Assembly (NCBI GenBank): GCA_029531795.1
Contig: JAPEIS010000006.1
Location: forward strand, 434,001 to 498,000
Reading direction: 5' to 3'
Length of the DNA stretch: 64,000 nucleotides
Source of the DNA: Sclerotinia nivalis
Lineage: Eukaryota; Ascomycota; Leotiomycetes; Helotiales; Sclerotiniaceae
A program made the translations under genes and the position numbers. Of the stretch, positions 62,408-64,000 are shown piece after piece (within the stretch, counting starts at the first letter, position 1; each line of letters starts with the position of its first letter). The notes under the pieces are model-generated. The model did no database searches, was not told where the DNA came from, and was given only the letters and a program-made list of their open reading frames with translations.

Positions 62408-63500
62408 TTACAAGAAGAAGGCAGCGAAACCGAAAACGGCAGCGACGGCAGCACCTCCAACTTGAACGTTGCTAGCAGCACCGGTGAAAACAGCTGGGGT
62501 GGAGGTGGTTGGGCTAGAAACGTTGTGTGGGACGGTGATGTATCCAGTGGAGGATGGCTTGGCGGGGGAACCTGGAGAACCTGGAGAGCCTGGGTTACCT
62601 GGGACACCTGCGGTGGAGGTCTCAACTCCGGGAACAGTGACGGTGGAGTAGATGACGGTTGGGATACAGGTGGTGATGGCAATAACGGAAACGGAACCAG
62701 CTGGGCCGGAAGGAACACCGAGAGCAGAGCTGGCGGAGGCGGATGGGGTGGCGTAGATGGGGGTGAGGGTGTTGACTGGTGTTACGGTCGAAGTGCTGAA
62801 GTAAGAACTTGGGCAAGATCCAGGGTGAGCTGGATTGCATCCACCTGGAATGCCGGCAATGCTAGTTGGAACGCTGGAAGCTGGACCAGATGGGGATGAA
62901 CCTCCTGGAGCTCCGGAAGATGGGACCGAACCTCCCGGAACAGTGGAAATTCCTTGAGCACTAGATGGGGAGGAACCTCCTGGTGCACCGGAGGATGGAA
63001 CTGGACCTCCTGGAACGCTGGAAGCTCCTGGAGCTCCGGAAGATGGGACAGAGCCTCCTGGAACACTGGAAACTCCTTGAGCACTGCTGGATGGGGATGA
63101 AGCTCCTGGAGCGCTTGGAGATGGGACGGAGCCTCCTGGAGCGCTTGAAGATGGGACGGAGCCTCCTGGAGCGCCGTTGGATGGGACGGATCCTCCTGGA
63201 ACACTGGAGGCTCCTGGAGCGCCGTTGGATGGCTTGCTGCCTGGGGTCACGGATGAACCGGAAGCATCAGTAGTAGATGGCTTTGGGTAAACGGTGGTGG
63301 AAACCTGGGTGCTGCGAGCTGGGCAGTTGGTGACGGTGGCAGCGCAAGAGGTGATGGTGACTTCCTCAGTGACCTAGTATATATTAGCCCAATGAACTCA
63401 TATCTTTCGAATCGTGTATTGTCCAACTTACGTAGTCAGTGGAGGTGGCAGCCATAGCGGCACCAGCGAACATGGAAACGGCGATAACGGAGAAACGCAT
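62408..63500 (-). CDS. GPI-anchored, Pro/Gly/Ser-repeat cell-wall protein
   Basis: Probable structural mannoprotein of the cell wall. Exons are 63500-63432 and 63373-62408 (intron 58 nt); 344 residues. Signal peptide MRFSVIAVSMFAGAAMA, then a short Cys-containing module (TSCAATVTNCPA). Residues about 70-190 are tandem GAPGGSVPS/GASSVPGG-type repeats. A second module with paired Cys (GGCNPAHPGSC) and Thr/Val-rich strands follows, then a short collagen-like run (GNPGSPGSPGSP). A GPI attachment signal (GAASN, then a hydrophobic tail ending FGFAAFFL) closes the protein. Codon use is strongly biased to C-ending codons and the promoter has a TATA box with a pyrimidine-rich leader, so expression is probably high. 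It is not a CFEM protein: too few cysteines. Confidence 0.9.
62873..63235 (-). repeat. In-frame coding minisatellite of the GPI protein
   Basis: About a dozen imperfect 27-36 bp units encoding GAPGGSVPS-like peptides. Units differ by a few substitutions and whole-codon changes, so copy number may vary between strains without breaking the frame. Confidence 0.8.
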
Positions 63501-63720
63501 TTTGAATATTATTTTGATTTTTGGGTTGGTTTAAAGGTGCTGAAGAGCTGTAATAGAATATTTTACTGAGTTTTTGTTTCTGTAAAGTTTTTCTGTAAAG
63601 AATGGACGACCTAGGTCAAAAGAAAGATATGTACGAATCTGAAGATTGGCTTTTGTTTGGATGAAGAGAAGAGTGAATGTAGGAGGGGAGGGGCAAGTCA
63701 ACCCCATATAAGCTTGGGAG
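63501..63720 (-). promoter_or_regulatory. TATA box and leader of the GPI-protein gene
   Basis: On the gene's strand TATATGG (63704-63711) is followed by a pyrimidine-rich stretch (CCCCTCCCCTCC, then CTCTTCTCTTCATCC) and an A-rich, ATG-free leader up to the start codon about 205 nt downstream. This is the usual build of a strongly expressed fungal promoter. A CCAAT on the same strand occurs near 63835. Confidence 0.5.
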
Positions 63721-64000
63721 ATTACACCAAGATGGGAGATGGGGCGTGATTGACAGGGAAGAGCTTCTTTTCAGCGGTCCCATGTGGAGAAGGCTTTTTA
63801 CTTTTTGCTTTCGCACCACTAAAAGGGGTTCTTTGATTGGAAAGGAACTAGAAGAGAATACTCAATTTCGTACTTGGATTTACAGGGGAACATCCTTCAA
63901 ACCGGTAGTCATGCATGCTAACCTTGGCTAAAGCGAATAGGTGTAGCCATTTAGTGACCAGTGTACACCGCTGACAAGAATGTAAATGCAAGCTAAAGCC
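63721..64000. other. Upstream promoter region at the right edge
   Basis: Remaining 280 bp of the GPI gene's 5' flank. No gene seen. Confidence 0.6.

Noticed and set aside
62375..62899. 174-codon + strand Gly/Trp-rich frame
   Set aside because: It is antisense to the repeat-rich GPI protein, a by-product of biased codons.
62965..63273. 102-codon + strand Leu/Glu-rich frame
   Set aside because: It is antisense to the same coding minisatellite.
62408..63500. CFEM effector call for the cell-wall protein
   Set aside because: CFEM needs eight spaced cysteines; only a few are present.

Overview
The window is nuclear DNA of a filamentous ascomycete (Pezizomycotina). Short GT-AG introns with CTAAC-like branch sites, AT-rich low-complexity spacers and the protein families present all point there. 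The proteins look like those of Leotiomycetes (Sclerotiniaceae, Botrytis/Sclerotinia relatives), but that finer placement is inferred. I see no rRNA, tRNA, CRISPR, plasmid, virus or intact transposon.

Layout. 1-5008 (+): SNF2-family chromatin ATPase, 5' end outside the window. 9155-11534 (-): peroxisomal-type long-chain alcohol oxidase (GMC). 15085-16857 (-): multi-pass membrane protein of unknown function. 17465-18369 (+): ARL3/ARFRP1-type Golgi GTPase, sharing a 0.6 kb divergent promoter with the membrane protein. 22359-23592 (-): FYVE zinc-finger protein resembling Pib2. 29715-36478 (+): very large ZNFX1-type RNA helicase in ten exons. 39842-42584 (-): HRD1 ubiquitin ligase of ER-associated degradation. 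44873-47238 (-): C2H2 zinc-finger factor. 54898-55080 (+): doubtful small cysteine-rich ORF. 55916-56803 (-): broken aminoglycoside-phosphotransferase-like gene. 57853-60579 (-): LCAT-type lipase/acyltransferase. 62408-63500 (-): GPI-anchored, repeat-rich cell-wall protein.

The genes are ordinary, mostly unlinked housekeeping and regulatory genes. There is no biosynthetic cluster or obvious new system. Several belong to endomembrane biology (ARL3, HRD1, FYVE, LCAT-like), but nothing shows co-regulation. About half of the window is non-coding. These spacers hold 5-, 7- and 8-bp tandem arrays and long tracts with strong strand asymmetry downstream of genes. Two segments (about 24.3-29.7 kb and 47.7-54.9 kb) are more complex in sequence but have no recognisable gene.

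Most useful leads: two GC-AG introns in the helicase gene, a 15-nt microexon and an upstream ORF in HRD1, a possible alternative last exon of the SNF2 gene, a 661-nt ATG-free leader in front of the FYVE gene, a PTS1 tail plus a Far-type promoter motif on the alcohol oxidase, and the nonsense-broken phosphotransferase. Exon models were built by hand from splice consensus, reading frame and family conservation. Each complete model has a length divisible by three.
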